Positions 49,578-58,839 are shown, counted from the stretch's first letter. The stretch is DNA of 64,000 nt from Chitinophaga sp. YR627 (GCF_900114995.1 NZ_FOUX01000003.1:1116001-1180000); one strand, 5' to 3'. The notes: a model not told the origin generated them from the letters alone. Numbers and translations: made by a program.

Positions 49578-49880
49578 TTATGAAATGATATTGAAGGAGA
49601 CCAGCACAATTGTCACACTTACGCAGATCAACGCAACCAGGAATACATAATCCGCCATCTTTTCCATCCGTTCGCTGTTACGGCTACCTTCTGCGCGCAT
49701 AGAAAGGAAAGAAAGAAAACAGCTGGCCATCAGGAGCAATGCTGCAATGCCGGTACTGTCATCGATCAGTGTACTATGATTGAAGTGCATGACTTTGATG
49801 GAGGTCAGCACAATTAAACAAAAGCCCAGCAGGTTGGTGGACGTATTGAGGATGTGTGGTGATTTGCTGCCGTTTGTCAT
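49578..49880 (-). CDS. Small membrane protein
   Basis: 100 residues with three predicted membrane helices (about 13-28, 41-60 and 76-98). No family recognised. It converges on the hydroxylase gene and is followed by no clear terminator. Probably in the inner membrane. Confidence 0.65.
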   Translation of the reverse strand: MTNGSKSPHILNTSTNLLGFCLIVLTSIKVMHFNHSTLIDDSTGIAALLLMASCFLSFLSMRAEGSRNSERMEKMADYVFLVALICVSVTIVLVSFNIIS

Positions 49881-50105
49881 AATACTGGATTACTGAAGTG
49901 AAAAGTACATAAAACCCCATTCCTACAGCCAGATCATGAAAATTATAAGGAATTTTTAAGACCTTCTGCTGGTTGTGGATAGTATTGTACTGTCTGGTTT
50001 ACCCTTTCTTTTGCGTATCTTCGGATACTTATAATTTGTAATTCCCAAGGAAACCCCGGAAGTTCTTTCTCAATGTTCACTTATTAACACCAAAAAACTT
50101 AAAGA

Positions 50106-50867
50106 ATGAAAAAGGCTATCTACTGGCTTGCGTTTAGCACCACCTTTCTAATCATGCATCATTCTTTCGCACAAAGCCGCATTGATATCGGTATCAAGGC
50201 GGGCCTCAGTATACCCAATCTTACCTCTGGTGATGGAGATAATCCTATCAGCAGTGGGTATGGTTCCCGTTTAGGCCCTGATGCAGCTATACACGTTGAA
50301 TTCCATATTTCTAAACAGTTCTCTATTCAGCCGCAGCTGGAATACTCTTCACAGGGAGGTAAAAAAGACGGTGATCAGGCATTTACTGTACCACCGGAAA
50401 TGGAAGCCTTATTCCCGCCGGGACAGGTTCCACAATATCTGTATGCTAATTATAAAAGCGAGGCGAAGTTTAATTACCTGATGGTGCCAATACTCGCTAA
50501 GTATCGTTTCCCGATAAATGCCCGCTGGAATGTCTACGTCGCGGCAGGGCCTTTTGCCAGCTTCTTATTATCTGCAAAGAATAAAACTACTGGTTCCAGT
50601 CCGGTGTACCTGGATAAGGGACATCAGCAGCCGCTACCCGGAGGGGCTCAGTCATTTGATAATACGGAGAATATAAAGGATGACCTGCGGGGTTTTAATG
50701 CGGGCATCAGCGGTCATGTAGGCGTAGCCTGTTCTGTAGGAAAAGGGAGTGTGTTTATTGAAGGGGGCGGTAACTATGGATTCATCGACATTCAGAAAGA
50801 TAAAATGAACGGCGCTAATAAAACCGGTGCTGCTGTGGTCGTAATAGGATATGCGTTTAGTTTGTAA
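50106..50867 (+). CDS. Outer-membrane beta-barrel protein, PorT-like
   Basis: 253-residue exported protein (signal peptide, ending HSFAQ at about 23). Predicted amphipathic strands (for example IDIGIKAGLSIPNL and FSIQPQLEYSSQGG) and a final strand ending in a hydrophobic/aromatic residue (VVVIGYAFSL) match the PorT family of outer-membrane proteins with beta-barrel fold. Function unknown; porin or adhesin-like roles are possible. A very strong hairpin follows. Confidence 0.88.
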   Translation: MKKAIYWLAFSTTFLIMHHSFAQSRIDIGIKAGLSIPNLTSGDGDNPISSGYGSRLGPDAAIHVEFHISKQFSIQPQLEYSSQGGKKDGDQAFTVPPEMEALFPPGQVPQYLYANYKSEAKFNYLMVPILAKYRFPINARWNVYVAAGPFASFLLSAKNKTTGSSPVYLDKGHQQPLPGGAQSFDNTENIKDDLRGFNAGISGHVGVACSVGKGSVFIEGGGNYGFIDIQKDKMNGANKTGAAVVVIGYAFSL

Positions 50868-50882
50868 ATACCCTTTATCGCT

Positions 50883-50930
50883 TTACATACAAAGAGGCCG
50901 CCCTGTTTCGGACGGCCTCTTTGTATGTAA
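50883..50930. terminator. Perfect 18-bp bidirectional terminator
   Basis: 50883-50900 pairs perfectly with 50913-50930 around a 12-base loop. It ends the PorT-like gene on the + strand and the small membrane gene at 50944 on the minus strand. Confidence 0.85.
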
Positions 50931-50943
50931 GAAGGAATGCATA

Positions 50944-51285
50944 TCAGCGGGGATTCTTCCTTCTGTATGCAAATATCTTAGTAAGTGATACCAGTACACT
51001 GATCAGCATCAGTCCGATCATAAACAGAAACGTCGATTTATCCATCCCCAGGAGGAATACGATCATAATTGCCACAGGAAGCAATAACATGCCATATCCT
51101 CTCCAGCCAAACAAGCGTTGAAAGAGAGATACCATAACGCCCCAGATCAGGCTATAAAATGCGCAGCTGGTTAGTAATGACAGGATGGCCTGACCGTCTT
51201 TTACCGGAGTCATGAACTGATAGAACAGCATGACCCACGCGGCCACCAGTATGATATATAAAAGAATATAAGGAACGCTCTTCAT
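50944..51285 (-). CDS. Small membrane protein
   Basis: 113 residues with three to four predicted membrane helices (about 5-22, 33-56, 66-82 and 85-103). No family recognised. It ends near a shared terminator and lies 54 bases downstream of the 51339 gene on the same strand, so the two may form a small operon. Confidence 0.7.
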   Translation of the reverse strand: MKSVPYILLYIILVAAWVMLFYQFMTPVKDGQAILSLLTSCAFYSLIWGVMVSLFQRLFGWRGYGMLLLPVAIMIVFLLGMDKSTFLFMIGLMLISVLVSLTKIFAYRRKNPR

Positions 51286-51338
51286 TGAATTTGTAATAAA
51301 CTATCTGTAAAAATAATAAAAAGGAGGAATCTGCATAG

Positions 51339-51803
51339 TTAATGACTTGCGGATAGGAGTTTGTTCTTTTCTTTGGTAAATGTATCAAAGAATGCCAGGA
51401 TCGTCTCTTTTTCATAACCGTCCTTTGTACTGAAAATTTGCTTTACCTTATTGTTTTCAATGATTTCGATCCTGGAAAACCATATTTGGTGGCTGGTATA
51501 TTTGCTTTTCATCTCTATATCATAAAAGTCCCGAAGTACCATTATGGTATCTGTCATTGTGAATCGCCGGGTTTGTCTGATGAAGTACTTAATGTAGGTG
51601 ACTTCCAGTTGAGGGCCATCAATACGCAATGATCTGGTATAGGTACGTCTGAAGCGGACTATTAGGATGATCAGAAATAGCAGGATGAGTAATATCCATG
51701 CATCTCCACGGATAAAAACGCTCAATATAGGCAGCAACAGGGAGTAGCCACCTAATTCAAAGAAGAAGAGCCATGCATACGTTTTCTGACTGATTATTTC
51801 CAT
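51339..51803 (-). CDS. Membrane protein with a PH-like C-terminal domain
   Basis: 154 residues. Two predicted membrane helices lie near residues 10-48, followed by a basic segment and a beta-rich cytoplasmic domain (LEVTYIKYFIRQTRRFTMTD...), similar in layout to bacterial PH-domain membrane proteins, but not clearly assigned. It precedes the 50944 membrane gene and is divergent from the effector gene at 51960. Confidence 0.6.
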   Translation of the reverse strand: MEIISQKTYAWLFFFELGGYSLLLPILSVFIRGDAWILLILLFLIILIVRFRRTYTRSLRIDGPQLEVTYIKYFIRQTRRFTMTDTIMVLRDFYDIEMKSKYTSHQIWFSRIEIIENNKVKQIFSTKDGYEKETILAFFDTFTKEKNKLLSASH

Positions 51804-51959
51804 AGATAAAGAGTATAGCTGGTAAGGGATATCTGCTAATATACTGTAAAAATGGCTGTAGTCTGATTGCTTATGGCATGTCTATGGAAACGGATACAGG
51901 GAGTAAATGATTTATTTGTGTAAATTGGTGTTCGAGGTTTAACCACAACATATTCCCTC

Positions 51960-54041
51960 ATGCAACAAGAAAAAAAGGGCGCCAACGTTACTAAAGAGCC
52001 TTCCCGTGCCGTAGCCGATAACAATTCATCAGGACTGTCAATGCCGGCAGTTAATCCGTTTCAAAAGAAAACGGCCGTTTCATTACCTGAAAGAGAAGAA
52101 AATATTACAGACGGAATTGTACAGCAGGTATCGCTTGCCGGTTCGCAGCCTGTTGTGCAGCGTACCGTGGCAGATGCGCTCAGGTACTATAGACTGGTGA
52201 CGGGAGCAAAGGCCAGAAGTGAGAAGGATGTGGATTTTGATCTGATGAGCCCTGGTGAGTATCGTTGGTACATGCGAAAGCGCAATGAGCCTTCTAAAGG
52301 AGGTAAGGTAATACATAACAGAAAGAAGAAAGATGAAAAGAAAAAGCGGGTGAAACCTCAACAGGAACCTGAGAGAAACGTGAAGAGAAAAAGATCTCCC
52401 TCTATGGAAGAAAAGCCGCCAGCTAAGAAAAAACAGGTGCCTGAAGATACCAGCGAAATTGGTGTAGTGACCTGGAATATCGCTCATTTTGGAGCAGGCC
52501 AGAACTCTCTCGCATTCAACAAAAAGAAAGTCGCTGAAGTTGTTGATATGTTTAAGCAAAACGCCTGGCTGGATATCATGGTGCTACAGGAGGTGAATAA
52601 TATAGATTTGTTTGAAAAATTGATGACGGGTCAGGGTTTGCGTCTGGTAGAGGGGACCGAATCAATGGCTGTGTTGCGAAAGACGGGTGGGATCGGACAG
52701 CGGGAGGACTATCCCATGGTCGTAAGAGAGAAGAGCGATTGGAAACTAACTGGCTCTGCTTCTTTTTATCCGGAAGGTGGTGATGGTATATGGGTAGATC
52801 ATAATACAGAAGAGGAACCCCAGATTAATATAAAGGAAATAAAGCCATCATTTACACCCAAAATCACTACTTCCGAAGGGGAAGCATACAGGGACTTGAC
52901 AGATGAACAGCGTAAAGAAGGGCTTTCGGATGAATGGAGGCGCTTTTATGAAAAATATGAAAATATTCCCGGAGGAAAAGAAAAGATCTATGTTGATCAG
53001 GGCTTATATGAAAAGCATAATCAGGGCGGAGGTACAAAGGCTGAAAAAGAGTATAAGAAGCTTATTAATAATCATAGTAAGTTTGACGTTTGGCGTGACC
53101 GGGGATGGAACGGTGATTTGATCGATCTCATAGCAAAAGCAAATAAAAATGTGGCCAAATATCTTGAGTATGTCAATTGGCTCATGAGAGAACACAAGAT
53201 GGAAGAGTTTGAAGAACTAATGCCCGGAGGAGACAAGATCACGGACGCATACTACAGACTGTTACAGAAATGGATAAATAGTTTTTTGGTATGGTTGGAC
53301 AATGTGAATGGAGACAACAGATTTTCAAAAGATATAGAACAGCTGGAATCTCATCTTCATAATGTGACGACAATGGTGGAGATTGAAAAACAGGAAAACA
53401 ATACGTATCGCCCGATACGCCGGTATACAGTTAGTAGTGCGATTAAAGAAGTAAACATCGCGATGAACGTAGTGCACACTTCGCCAAGTGATGAAGGGAA
53501 GTCAGGAGAAGCGAAGAAAAGGAAAACAGTTTTCAGCCAGATATCACCCGCGTTGAAAGACATGGCCAGACGTGGAAACTCAAATGAAATGATGATCGGT
53601 GATCTGTATATCAACCCGAGTGATCTTGTTGAAGATAAGAAAACGGCAGCAACTGCTTTTGAGGAAATAGGTGTAAAGATCGGTGGGGATACGACGGCGG
53701 CTACCAACAGATGGTCGGGTAAAGGAAAAGAAAAATACAACCAGGCAGATATTATCCTTGTCAATAATAATGCTGAAGTGCAGGAGGGAGGAATCGTCAA
53801 ACGAGGGACGGGGGGACTGGAATCTTTGGATGAAGATCATAAAGAAACAAATCAGTGGACAACGAATGTAGATGAGAATAAAAAGTCATTTAGTGACCAT
53901 GCACCTGTGGGAATCAGACTGCATGCTAAAAAGAACCAAAGTGTAGCATTCACAGAACCACCAGTTACAGATCTCATAAAAGAAGTGAAGGAGAAGCCAT
54001 TCTGGAAAGAACTGGATCAACCGAAATATACGTTTCTCTGA
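51960..54041 (+). CDS. Candidate effector: EEP (DNase I/CdtB-like) nuclease with NLS-like region
   Basis: 693-residue protein with no signal peptide. Residues 1-75 are low-complexity and contain QPVVQRTVADAL, a style seen at the N-terminus of DUF4157-type and injected effectors. Residues 120-160 are very basic, with RKKKDEKKKR, KRKRSPS and PPAKKK, like a bipartite nuclear localisation signal. From residue 166 the EEP motifs appear: TWNIAHFG (Asn173), VLQEVNN (Glu211), IGDLYINP (Asp548) and SDHAPVG (Asp646-His647). A mostly helical insertion fills about 255-470. The Asn normally two after the GD aspartate is Tyr550. Predicted to cleave DNA, RNA or phosphoinositides; target unknown. The two genes downstream may be protective. 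Confidence 0.78.
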   Translation: MQQEKKGANVTKEPSRAVADNNSSGLSMPAVNPFQKKTAVSLPEREENITDGIVQQVSLAGSQPVVQRTVADALRYYRLVTGAKARSEKDVDFDLMSPGEYRWYMRKRNEPSKGGKVIHNRKKKDEKKKRVKPQQEPERNVKRKRSPSMEEKPPAKKKQVPEDTSEIGVVTWNIAHFGAGQNSLAFNKKKVAEVVDMFKQNAWLDIMVLQEVNNIDLFEKLMTGQGLRLVEGTESMAVLRKTGGIGQREDYPMVVREKSDWKLTGSASFYPEGGDGIWVDHNTEEEPQINIKEIKPSFTPKITTSEGEAYRDLTDEQRKEGLSDEWRRFYEKYENIPGGKEKIYVDQGLYEKHNQGGGTKAEKEYKKLINNHSKFDVWRDRGWNGDLIDLIAKANKNVAKYLEYVNWLMREHKMEEFEELMPGGDKITDAYYRLLQKWINSFLVWLDNVNGDNRFSKDIEQLESHLHNVTTMVEIEKQENNTYRPIRRYTVSSAIKEVNIAMNVVHTSPSDEGKSGEAKKRKTVFSQISPALKDMARRGNSNEMMIGDLYINPSDLVEDKKTAATAFEEIGVKIGGDTTAATNRWSGKGKEKYNQADIILVNNNAEVQEGGIVKRGTGGLESLDEDHKETNQWTTNVDENKKSFSDHAPVGIRLHAKKNQSVAFTEPPVTDLIKEVKEKPFWKELDQPKYTFL

Positions 54042-54098
54042 TGCCCGGTGTAACTTTTATACTTATAGCACCGTTGTACCAGAAAACCTATATTGTTT

Positions 54099-54614
54099 AT
54101 GAAACTCAATGTTTACCCAGTTATCCTCATGTTAATCGCCTCGCTGTTGATATCGTGTAAGAAAGACATGGAGTTTGGAGACGATTATTCTAAAAGCGAA
54201 AAAGCCTGGAACAGCTTTAAAGCTTATTCGGACAATTCTTACCGCTATATGGTCGCTACCGGTAGCTGGACAGGTACGGCTTCTGAAACCATCATTACTG
54301 TGCAGAAAGGACGTGTCACAGGACGTTCGTATGTGCAGAAGGAAAGAGTATCGGGCACAGCAGAGCTGGTGACCCGTACACAATGGGAAGAAGGAACAGA
54401 CAGTCTGGGCACGCATACAGCCGGCGCCGGATTGTTCACGCTGGATGATATCTATGGCAGCGCAAAGAACGATTGGTTAAAAAAGCGGGATAATGCAAAG
54501 ACGTATTTTGAGGCAAATAACCAAGGGATGATTTCCAGTTGCGGATATGTAGAAGATGGATGCGCGGATGACTGTTTCAGGGGGATCAGTATCGGATTTA
54601 TTGAGAAGTTATAA
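54099..54614 (+). CDS. Lipoprotein, possibly DUF6174-like
   Basis: 171 residues from the ATG at 54099, with a lipoprotein signal peptide (lipobox ISCKK, near residue 20). The mature part has NSYRYMVATGSWTG and ITVQKGRVTGRSYV, followed by a C-terminal segment with four cysteines (SSCGYVEDGCADDC). The layout resembles DUF6174 proteins, an uncertain match. It lies 57 bases after the EEP effector gene on the same strand, so a protective or partner role is possible. A terminator follows, separating it from the SMI1/KNR4 gene. Confidence 0.7.
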   Translation: MKLNVYPVILMLIASLLISCKKDMEFGDDYSKSEKAWNSFKAYSDNSYRYMVATGSWTGTASETIITVQKGRVTGRSYVQKERVSGTAELVTRTQWEEGTDSLGTHTAGAGLFTLDDIYGSAKNDWLKKRDNAKTYFEANNQGMISSCGYVEDGCADDCFRGISIGFIEKL

Positions 54615-54635
54615 CAGCATATCTCTGAATATAAG

Positions 54636-54664
54636 AAAAGCAGCCTGAGGGCTGCTTTTTTGTT
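54636..54664 (+). terminator. Terminator after the lipoprotein gene
   Basis: A perfect 10-bp stem (54636-54645 with 54650-54659) has a TGAG loop and a T-run. The SMI1/KNR4 gene therefore needs its own promoter or read-through. Confidence 0.85.
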
Positions 54665-54717
54665 TTATAGAGGGCTTTATTATATCATTGCGATAGCACA
54701 ATAATTTCACAATAGAT

Positions 54718-56085
54718 ATGGCATTATTTGATGAGCAGATACAAAGGATAAAAGATAAACTTTCCCTGGCCCGGAATGTTGATAAAGGCCTGACTGTAAT
54801 GGGCGCCCAAAATCATAAATACCAGTTACACGATCCTGTGACTGCAGATGAGATCTCTCAACTGGAAGAACAATATGGTATTCATTTTCCTGACTGTTAT
54901 AAAGCGTTTCTCCTACAGATTGGAAATGGTGGTGTTGGGTTTGAAGATTCGGCAGCCGGACCTTATTACGGTATTTATCCATTGGGGAGAAATATAAACG
55001 AGCTCATTGGTGATAAAGCAGCAGCGTATCTGAGGCGTGATTGTGCTATTTATCCGGGAATGTCAGCGGAATACTGGCAATCGTTAAATGCGCGTATTGA
55101 TGGTAATGATGATCTCCCTGACGAGGAATACTATAAAGAGCTGGGTAAAATATGGGGCGGCGTGATACCTATCGGGTCTCAGGGTTGCACCTATATGCAT
55201 GCACTTATCATAAATGGTGCAAATAGCGGACGTGTTGTGAATATATGTACAGATGGACCAAAGCCACAATTCACTTTTGAGGTCAATTTCCTGGATTGGT
55301 ACGAACGCTGGCTGGATGAAATTATCTCCGGACAACTACTACAGGATGATGTCCACTGGTTTGGCTATGCAATAGGAGGTCCTGATGCAGCGATAATCCG
55401 CCTGTTCCTGGACACTGATAGTATCCAGCAAAAGCAGGAGTGTTTAAAGGGTATTTTATGCAAACACAAACTGGATACCGAGACAATAAAACTTGTTGAA
55501 GAACAATTGTTAAATGGCAGCAATGAGTTTAAAACGGAACTGTTGCAGATACTTACCAAATTTGATTACGAAAGCGCAAAACCCTATCTGATTGAACTGG
55601 CTCAAACGGATATCGGAGGTGTTTGCAGTCTGATTCGCTGGTATGCAAAAAATGCAAGTGCAGAATGGATTCCGCTCATCCGTAAATATATCGGCCATGT
55701 TGATGATGAAGAGAAATTCAGATTTTGTGCTTATCTCCTGGCTGATGCAGGCGCCGATTTTGGCGACCTGATTGTTCCATTTACCGAGAGAGAGAATGAA
55801 GAAATGCAGGTAACCGCCTTCTATACACTAGGTAAACTAAAAAACAAAAGCGACTTTTTAGACGCCTTTATAAAGGGGTTGAGTGCTTCCTCCAACAGGG
55901 TTATTCATAGCACGTTACAGGCGCTTTCGGATGTACACGATACAAGGCTATTGCCACATTATAAAAGAATTGCTGAGCAGTTTCCGGAGGAAAAGGATTA
56001 TATCTTGTCAAATCTGAATTACAGGTTAAAAGAGTACGGATTGAACAATAAGACAATTCTGCTGAAAGAAGACTTTGAGCATTAA
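54718..56085 (+). CDS. SMI1/KNR4 protein with HEAT-like repeats, candidate immunity
   Basis: 455 residues, cytoplasmic. Residues 25-200 form an SMI1/KNR4 domain with the signature ISQLEEQYGIHFPDCYKAFL and NGGVGF, a fold widely found as immunity protein against bacterial toxins. Residues 215-450 are helical repeats of HEAT type (IRLFLDTDSIQQKQECLKGI, FCAYLLADAGADFGDL, AFYTLGKLKNKSDFLD). The start at 54718 is an ATG. It is downstream of the EEP nuclease gene with a terminator between, so co-regulation is not certain. A perfect 22-bp hairpin follows. It may protect against this or another toxin. Confidence 0.85.
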   Translation: MALFDEQIQRIKDKLSLARNVDKGLTVMGAQNHKYQLHDPVTADEISQLEEQYGIHFPDCYKAFLLQIGNGGVGFEDSAAGPYYGIYPLGRNINELIGDKAAAYLRRDCAIYPGMSAEYWQSLNARIDGNDDLPDEEYYKELGKIWGGVIPIGSQGCTYMHALIINGANSGRVVNICTDGPKPQFTFEVNFLDWYERWLDEIISGQLLQDDVHWFGYAIGGPDAAIIRLFLDTDSIQQKQECLKGILCKHKLDTETIKLVEEQLLNGSNEFKTELLQILTKFDYESAKPYLIELAQTDIGGVCSLIRWYAKNASAEWIPLIRKYIGHVDDEEKFRFCAYLLADAGADFGDLIVPFTERENEEMQVTAFYTLGKLKNKSDFLDAFIKGLSASSNRVIHSTLQALSDVHDTRLLPHYKRIAEQFPEEKDYILSNLNYRLKEYGLNNKTILLKEDFEH

Positions 56086-56100
56086 GACTATTAATACCAA

Positions 56101-56148
56101 CTTTCAACAAATAAAGCTGTCACTACTGACAGCTTTATTTGTTGAAAG
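56101..56148. terminator. Perfect 22-bp bidirectional terminator
   Basis: 56101-56122 pairs perfectly with 56127-56148 around a four-base loop, between convergent genes. Confidence 0.85.
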
Positions 56149-56167
56149 GAACCTGTTTATGATGTTA

Positions 56168-57028
56168 TTACTGCACCAGACCGTTCAGTTCTTTCATATC
56201 ATCAGCTGTCAGTTCGATAGCCGCAGATTTGATATTCTCTTCCAGGTGAGCCACACTGGAAGTACCAGGGATCAACAGAATATTATCTGCACGATGTAAT
56301 AACCAGGCCAGTGCCAGCTGATGCATGGTTACCTGTTTACGGGTGGCTATTGCCTGGAGTTTTTCTTCCAGCTGTACTATACCGCCGCCTATCGGGAACC
56401 ACGGAATAAAGGCGATATTCTCCGATATACAGTATTCCAGTACAGACTCCCATTGACGATCCAGCACACTATAGCGGTTCTGCACAGACACCACTTTGAA
56501 ATGTTTTTGAGCGAGCTTAATATCCTCAACAGAAACTTCTGATAGTCCCAGGTGCTTTATTTTGCCTTGTTGCTGAGCTTTTGCCAGGAAGTCAAAGCTG
56601 ATCTCTGCCGGTACTTTAGGATCGATGCGGTGCAGTTGATAAAGCGCTATCTGTTCCAGTTTAAGTCTGCGCAGACTGCCGTCAAGTGCATCCTGTAAGT
56701 GTTGTGGACTGGCGTCGTTGTTAATATCTCCCCATGGGCCAAAGCGTACGAGGCCTCCTTTTGTACCAATGATGACGTTTTCCTTATAAGGATGTAAGGC
56801 GTCGGCTATTAATTGTTCAGAAGTAAATGGACCGTATTGGTCGGCAGTATCAATGAAGTTGACACCTAATTCAACAGCTCGTTGTAAAACGTCTATTGAG
56901 TTCTGCGGATTTTCAGGCATGCCCCAGATCTTTGGTCCGGTAATGCGCATGGCTCCGTAGCCCATCCGATTGATTGTTATATCGCCACCTAATAAAAAGG
57001 TCGGTTTAAAACCTGATGATGTCTCCAT
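56168..57028 (-). CDS. Aldo/keto reductase
   Basis: 286-residue NADPH-dependent reductase of aldehydes and ketones. The catalytic tetrad is visible: Asp in FIDTADQYG, Tyr in the same motif, Lys in IGTKGGLV and His in YQLHRIDP. The C-terminal cofactor segment IPGTSSVAHLEENI is typical. An AraC gene is upstream on the same strand, with 65 bases between, and is its likely regulator. Substrate unknown. Confidence 0.93.
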   Translation of the reverse strand: METSSGFKPTFLLGGDITINRMGYGAMRITGPKIWGMPENPQNSIDVLQRAVELGVNFIDTADQYGPFTSEQLIADALHPYKENVIIGTKGGLVRFGPWGDINNDASPQHLQDALDGSLRRLKLEQIALYQLHRIDPKVPAEISFDFLAKAQQQGKIKHLGLSEVSVEDIKLAQKHFKVVSVQNRYSVLDRQWESVLEYCISENIAFIPWFPIGGGIVQLEEKLQAIATRKQVTMHQLALAWLLHRADNILLIPGTSSVAHLEENIKSAAIELTADDMKELNGLVQ

Positions 57029-57093
57029 ACCATTAATTTTATGGAGACAAAGCTAGGGCGACCAGCATTCCCGGCCGAAGACTTTTCAAAGTA

Positions 57094-57963
57094 CTATTTA
57101 TACTTTTCAAAGTTTTTCCGATAATCAGAAGGAGTAACACCGGCGTACTTCTTAAAAAACCGGTTGAAATAGCTCTGGTATTCGAAGCCAAGGCCTGCTG
57201 CAATGTCCGCCAGGGTATATTCTGTGTAGCTCAGCAATGATTTTGCCTCAGCAAACAGCCGCTCGCTGATGTGCATAGTGGTAGATTTCCCCGTGGCTTT
57301 CTGTACGGCCATATTTAAGTGGTTAACATGTACTGCGATACGGTCAGCATAATCAGACGCCTTTTTAAGGGCGATTGGCTGTAAAGGCATATCTACGGGG
57401 AACTGATGATTTAGCAGACGGATAAATTCTGCAGCGACGCGTGGAGTGCCGTTTTCCGCTGTATCTGGGGTGTGCCGCATCTTAATGGCCTCATGGAAGA
57501 TCAGGCTGAGATGGCTACGGAACAGCTCATCTTTATCAGCATAATCCATGTCGGCATCAGCACGCATCCGGATAAATAAGCTATTTAAGAACTGTTGGGT
57601 AACTGCGTCAGGGAAGTAAACGGGAGACTCCTGTGTAGTAAACAGGCGATCCATCAGACCGGAGAGTTGTGCGCTGGCGCGGATGAATTCATCGTTAAAC
57701 ACACAGAAATACCCCTCGGCAGGAATGATCCTTTCCGGGACCGTCCATTTATAGGGTACAATCGGGTTGACCAGTACGAGCGCTGGTTTGTCGACATAAA
57801 TATCTGGTATTGAGCCATAACGAAGACTGCAGGGAGATCCCTCCGTCATAAGACTGATCTTATAAAAATCTCTGCGGTTATAGGAATCCAGGGTACACAT
57901 ACCCTCATTGATACCGGCTACCCTGAATTGCCCCTTCGCCCTTTTCATCGTTATTGCTGCCAT
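57094..57963 (-). CDS. AraC-family transcriptional regulator
   Basis: 289-residue regulator. The N-terminal half is a cupin-like sensor, and the C-terminal half has the two AraC helix-turn-helix motifs with TEYTLADIAAGLGFEYQSYF and NRFFKKYAGVTPSDYRK. It lies upstream of the aldo/keto reductase gene and probably controls it. It is of a different subfamily from the two at 22373 and 29726. Confidence 0.92.
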   Translation of the reverse strand: MAAITMKRAKGQFRVAGINEGMCTLDSYNRRDFYKISLMTEGSPCSLRYGSIPDIYVDKPALVLVNPIVPYKWTVPERIIPAEGYFCVFNDEFIRASAQLSGLMDRLFTTQESPVYFPDAVTQQFLNSLFIRMRADADMDYADKDELFRSHLSLIFHEAIKMRHTPDTAENGTPRVAAEFIRLLNHQFPVDMPLQPIALKKASDYADRIAVHVNHLNMAVQKATGKSTTMHISERLFAEAKSLLSYTEYTLADIAAGLGFEYQSYFNRFFKKYAGVTPSDYRKNFEKYK

Positions 57964-58104
57964 TCTTCAAATTTATACAATTCAAAGAATCTGCGTCCCG
58001 ATTTTTGCATGTTGTTATATTGGCTACCTGAGGGTGGTAACTTAGTCATACCTCTCCCCGTTGAGTAAATTAAACTGCTAAGGATTCGTTAAATTCATAT
58101 CAAC

Positions 58105-58122
58105 TTTTAACTTAAGTTAAAA
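58105..58122. promoter_or_regulatory. 18-bp palindrome upstream of a Crp-like gene
   Basis: TTTTAACTTAAGTTAAAA is perfectly self-complementary. A near-identical copy (one mismatch) occurs at 58840-58857, after the same gene. Candidate binding site of the Crp-like protein between them. Confidence 0.55.
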
Positions 58123-58203
58123 TGCAGGGGCATCCAGTTACTGAAATTTGGATACTTTGCCTGATACCTGTGAATGTATCAGGAGCCATTTATATCCTTT
58201 AAT

Positions 58204-58800
58204 ATGACGATCATGACTGATAACAACGAGATCCTGGCACAGCATCTAAAGAATTTCGCGGCCTTAACAGAAAAAGACATCGCAGAGAGCGAGACATTCT
58301 GGAAAACGCGAAAGATCAATAAGGGCGACTTTTTTAACATGCAGAGTATGGTCTGCAATGATCTCGGATTAGTCGTAAAAGGCATTTTCCGAATTTACTA
58401 CCATGATCCTAAAACAGAAACAGATAAGAATATCTTCTTTTTCTCTGAGAATCAGTTTGTCGTTTCCTTCAGAAGTTTTATCTCTCAAAATCCTTGCTGG
58501 TACTATATAGAGGCGATGGAAGATGCGGAGATTATCTTTATCTCCTACAGAGATCTTCACAGCCTTTATGCAAAGAATACCAACTGGCTGCATTTCGGAA
58601 AACTGCTGGCAGAATTGTTCTTTGCCTATGCACAAACCCGGGCGGAAGAATTCATGTTCTTCTCCCATGAAGAGCGATACCTGCGCTTGCTGGAGGAGCA
58701 TCCGAATATCATCGAACGGATACCTGCATACCATATTTCGTCTTTTCTGGGCATCACGAATCCTTCATTAAGCCGGATCAGAAAGCGCGTAAAACGATAG
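58204..58800 (+). CDS. Crp/Fnr-family transcriptional regulator
   Basis: 198 residues from the ATG at 58204; ATGs at 58174 and 58213 are also possible. Residues 20-120 form the sensor beta barrel (VVKGIFRIYYHDPKTETDKN) and the C-terminal helix-turn-helix contains YHISSFLGITNPSLSRIRKR. No obvious ligand. It is bracketed by two copies of an 18-bp palindrome, which suggests autoregulation. It has no adjacent partner, but the aldo/keto and AraC genes lie divergently upstream. Confidence 0.9.
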   Translation: MTIMTDNNEILAQHLKNFAALTEKDIAESETFWKTRKINKGDFFNMQSMVCNDLGLVVKGIFRIYYHDPKTETDKNIFFFSENQFVVSFRSFISQNPCWYYIEAMEDAEIIFISYRDLHSLYAKNTNWLHFGKLLAELFFAYAQTRAEEFMFFSHEERYLRLLEEHPNIIERIPAYHISSFLGITNPSLSRIRKRVKR

Positions 58801-58839
58801 GCAGGTATAGTCAAAGTTCAACAGTATTGGTCAATCCAT

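Noticed and set aside
51339..56148. Contractile injection or type VI structural genes
   Set aside because: None of the genes near the effector resembles sheath, tube, baseplate or AAA+ disassembly proteins; any apparatus must be elsewhere.
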